From Candidatus Bathyarchaeum sp. (GTDB lineage Archaea; Thermoproteota; Bathyarchaeia; Bathyarchaeales; Bathyarchaeaceae), in contig PIXS01000227.1 in NCBI GenBank assembly GCA_003096255.1, positions 1 to 7,292 of the forward strand: a DNA stretch of 7,292 bases, read 5' to 3'. This document shows, in pieces, positions 5,926 to 7,292 of this stretch; the first letter of the stretch is position 1; each line of letters starts with the position of its first letter. Below the pieces are notes generated by a model. That model was not told the origin of the DNA. It searched no databases and was given only the letters and a program-made list of their open reading frames with translations. The translations under genes and the position numbers were made by a program.

Positions 5926-6102
5926 AAACTGGGAACTGGTTGAATCATAGTATTAGTTTTATCACATTTTATTTGTTTCTAAGATGGCGTTTGGTGCACA
6001 AAGCAATAGGACAGAAAACTCAAAAACAAAGCAAAGAATGACTAGGATGAAAGGTGAGCAACTACTGTCAGCAATTAGGTCAGAGTCCCTAGATTCCGCC
6101 AA
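5926..6102. other. Gap with no convincing gene
   Basis: On the minus strand a 46-codon frame (6102 to 5962) follows directly after the TAA that ends the broken module fragment and contains a hydrophobic stretch, PFILVILCFVFEFSVLLLC. It could be the relic of a C-terminal membrane anchor of the degraded surface gene, or a by-product of pyrimidine-rich DNA. On the plus strand a 59-codon frame starts at 5984, but its end runs antisense to the recognisable module copy, so I do not call it. The left part may hold the promoter of the small gene at 5925. Confidence 0.4.
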
Positions 6103-6282
6103 TTATGTTTCGCTACAGGTGACATTCGCTAAAAGGAAGATTTCTCGCAGGTCATATAGATGAGCTGAAACTATCATTGGATCATTTTCTGCTTGAGTTT
6201 CTGCAGTGAAAGATATTGTGTAGGTTCCGTTTCCGTAGTCGGTGACACTCGGCGAGGGAGCGGCTACCTGATTTTGGTTCAT
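6103..6282 (-). pseudogene. Orphan module fragment of the neighbouring surface-protein gene
   Basis: The frame from ATG 6282 to TAA 6105-6103 gives 59 residues with a DYGNGTYTISFTAET strand pattern, ending in VSAHLYDLREIFLLANVTCS. The last part matches LSAHVYDLRDVFVMANVTCS in the large gene at the window edge: 15 of 22 residues are identical and nearly all other changes conservative. A TGA (6288-6286) and a TAA sit just upstream in the same frame, and there is no signal peptide, so it is unlikely to be a stand-alone secreted protein. It looks like the remains of a duplicated module or of the 3' part of a longer, multi-module gene broken by stops. Many third-position changes are synonymous, so both copies were probably translated when they diverged. 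A short real gene cannot be ruled out. Confidence 0.62.
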
Positions 6283-6313
6283 GTCTCAGGTGACTATGCT
6301 CTGAACTTAGGTT

Positions 6314-7292
6314 TTAGCTCCAACAATTTAGAAGCGTTACATCTATAGTCCAGTAGTCTTGTGAGGTGTCTCCTGTTTCTGTTTCTCCAAGGAAGCGGAT
6401 AGTGAATATTGAAGAGGTCAGGTATGACGTAACTGTTGCATTGTTCCATCCAACATTAAGAGTAGTAAGGGAATCCCATGAGGAACCAGTCCAAGCGTCC
6501 ACCATAATATTTTCTCCACTAGTTGAGCCCAGGTAAATGCACAGTTCCTCGTTTGTTTCATCAAAGTCCACGTTTGTCCACTGAACCTCCAAATCTAGCT
6601 CATAGTTATCAGGCGAATACGCTTCTTTGGTTACAGTCACTAAATCAACATAGGCGTGTTCATCGTTTCCGCCGCCTCCACTTTCAACATCAATTGCTTC
6701 CCATTTGATCATGAAATTAGATACAAAATAGCGGGAATCAGTTATTTTTTGCTCGTAAAGATTCCAAGTGCCCTCCGTGTAAAGGTTGCCTAAATCAGTT
6801 ACTTCGACCCAAGAAGTTCCATCAAAGTATTCAAGATGCAACTCGTTGGGGTCTAATGATGCATCATAGAATTCGAACGATACATAAATGGAAACTGCAT
6901 CAGAGCAATCTAACTCGGCTGTTGTCAAGTTTCCGTCTACACCGCTTTCTTCCCCGTCAAAATCGGCTGAGTAGCTACCATCATAGTATTGATCAGTTTC
7001 GTTGTTCCAGTTGCCTGTTGCAGTCCAATCCGCTGGGGGCCAACTGCCTTCAAATGATTCTGCATCAATTAAAGTATAATTGGTCAAGACGTTGCCAGTA
7101 TTTCCTTCAGTCAAAGTATCATAGACTGAGTCTGGACCGACTTGTTGCGCCCCAAATGCAGAGTGTGTGCCAATGTCAGCGCTTGAATCAACGTTTGATA
7201 TGTTGTTATCTACGTAATCATAAGATGCTTCGCTGCATGTGACGTTTGCCATAACGAATACGTCTCGCAAATCATAAACATGAGCTGAAAGG
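6314..7292 (-). CDS. Secreted multi-domain surface protein, C-terminal part (5' end outside window)
   Basis: At least 325 codons; the frame stays open past the right edge (LSAHVYDLRD is readable before the TTG at 7270), so the start and any signal peptide are not visible. Numbered from 7270: residues 1-14 end one beta-rich module (VFVMANVTCSE); 27-60 carry VDSSADIGTHSAFGAQQ and GPDSVYDTLTEGNTG, a motif pair I know from archaeal surface proteins; 68-215 form a MAM/jelly-roll-like domain (ESFEGSWPPADWTATGNW, DGSYSADFDG, YVDLVTVTK); 222-318 form a second beta-sandwich (YELDLEVQWTNVDFDETNEE ... QDYWTIDVTLL). There are six N-glycosylation sequons (N9, N23, N64, N90, N114, N277), and the composition is acidic with few Lys/Arg. 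A cell-surface or secreted role is likely. No C-terminal membrane anchor or sorting signal is present before the stop, which may be a truncation. Confidence 0.85.
   Translation of the reverse strand, partial: LSAHVYDLRDVFVMANVTCSEASYDYVDNNISNVDSSADIGTHSAFGAQQVGPDSVYDTLTEGNTGNVLTNYTLIDAESFEGSWPPADWTATGNWNNETDQYYDGSYSADFDGEESGVDGNLTTAELDCSDAVSIYVSFEFYDASLDPNELHLEYFDGTSWVEVTDLGNLYTEGTWNLYEQKITDSRYFVSNFMIKWEAIDVESGGGGNDEHAYVDLVTVTKEAYSPDNYELDLEVQWTNVDFDETNEELCIYLGSTSGENIMVDAWTGSSWDSLTTLNVGWNNATVTSYLTSSIFTIRFLGETETGDTSQDYWTIDVTLLNCWS
7228..7290 (-). repeat. Diverged repeat shared with 6108-6170
   Basis: Aligned without gaps by eye, these 63 bases match 6108-6170 at 48 positions (about 76%), with a common TGAGCTGAAA at one end and TCTCGCA in the middle. 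Both copies are in the same orientation and read in the same protein frame. The copy here lies in the surface-protein gene; the other lies in the broken fragment. The repeat probably continues past the right edge. Confidence 0.7.

Noticed and set aside
5921..5933. CCCA-AAAAC-TGGG mini-hairpin over the TTG start at 5925
   Set aside because: A four-base stem occurs often by chance and cannot be interpreted alone.
5704..5943. 79-codon + strand frame starting with TTG
   Set aside because: It is antisense to a more protein-like minus-strand frame, overlaps the preceding stop, has no ribosome binding site and has the Phe/Val/Leu-rich content typical of antisense reading.
5984..6163. 59-codon + strand frame with an ATG start (AFGAQSNRTENSKTK)
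   Set aside because: Its last third lies antisense to the module copy, whose conserved reading frame is on the minus strand. No ribosome binding site is evident. It could be real but support is too weak.
6856..7242. 128-codon + strand frame opposite the surface-protein gene
   Set aside because: It is rich in His, Leu, Arg and Gln, as expected from antisense of an acidic, Asp/Glu/Thr-rich gene.

Overview
The window reads as archaeal chromosome, most like an uncultivated mesophilic lineage such as Bathyarchaeia; this placement is inference from gene content, not a search. The signs are a TrmB-family regulator, TATA-like boxes about 25 bases ahead of likely leaderless starts, GTG and TTG start codons, U-tract terminators, and a secreted, sequon-rich beta-sandwich protein of a kind common in archaeal cell-surface proteins. 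No tRNA, rRNA, CRISPR array or transposase is visible.

Left (1-2751, + strand): a two-gene unit with a MoxR-class AAA+ ATPase (CbbQ/NirQ/NorQ-like) and a 576-residue protein with a C-terminal von Willebrand A (VWA) domain and complete MIDAS motif, as in NorD, CbbO and CobT. Such pairs act as ATP-driven chaperones that remodel or metallate a client enzyme. No client gene lies beside this pair.

Middle (2804-4043, - strand): an unrecognised coiled-coil protein with a Lys/Gly-rich linker, and a four-helix membrane protein resembling DUF5658 proteins. The coiled-coil gene converges on the VWA gene.

Regulatory block (4044-5707, + strand): a roughly 245-base intergenic region with TATA-like boxes and inverted repeats precedes a TrmB-family regulator. 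Two closely spaced small genes follow, one of 56 codons and one of 80 codons with a CCHC cysteine/histidine cluster. Together they look like a TrmB-plus-microproteins operon, which is the best candidate here for something undescribed.

Right (5746-7292, - strand): a possible 59-residue small protein; a broken module fragment; and the 3' end of a large secreted surface protein that runs off the window. The fragment at 6103-6282 is a diverged copy of the part of the surface gene at the window edge (about 76% identical over 63 bases, with mostly synonymous or conservative changes). This suggests tandem module duplication followed by decay.
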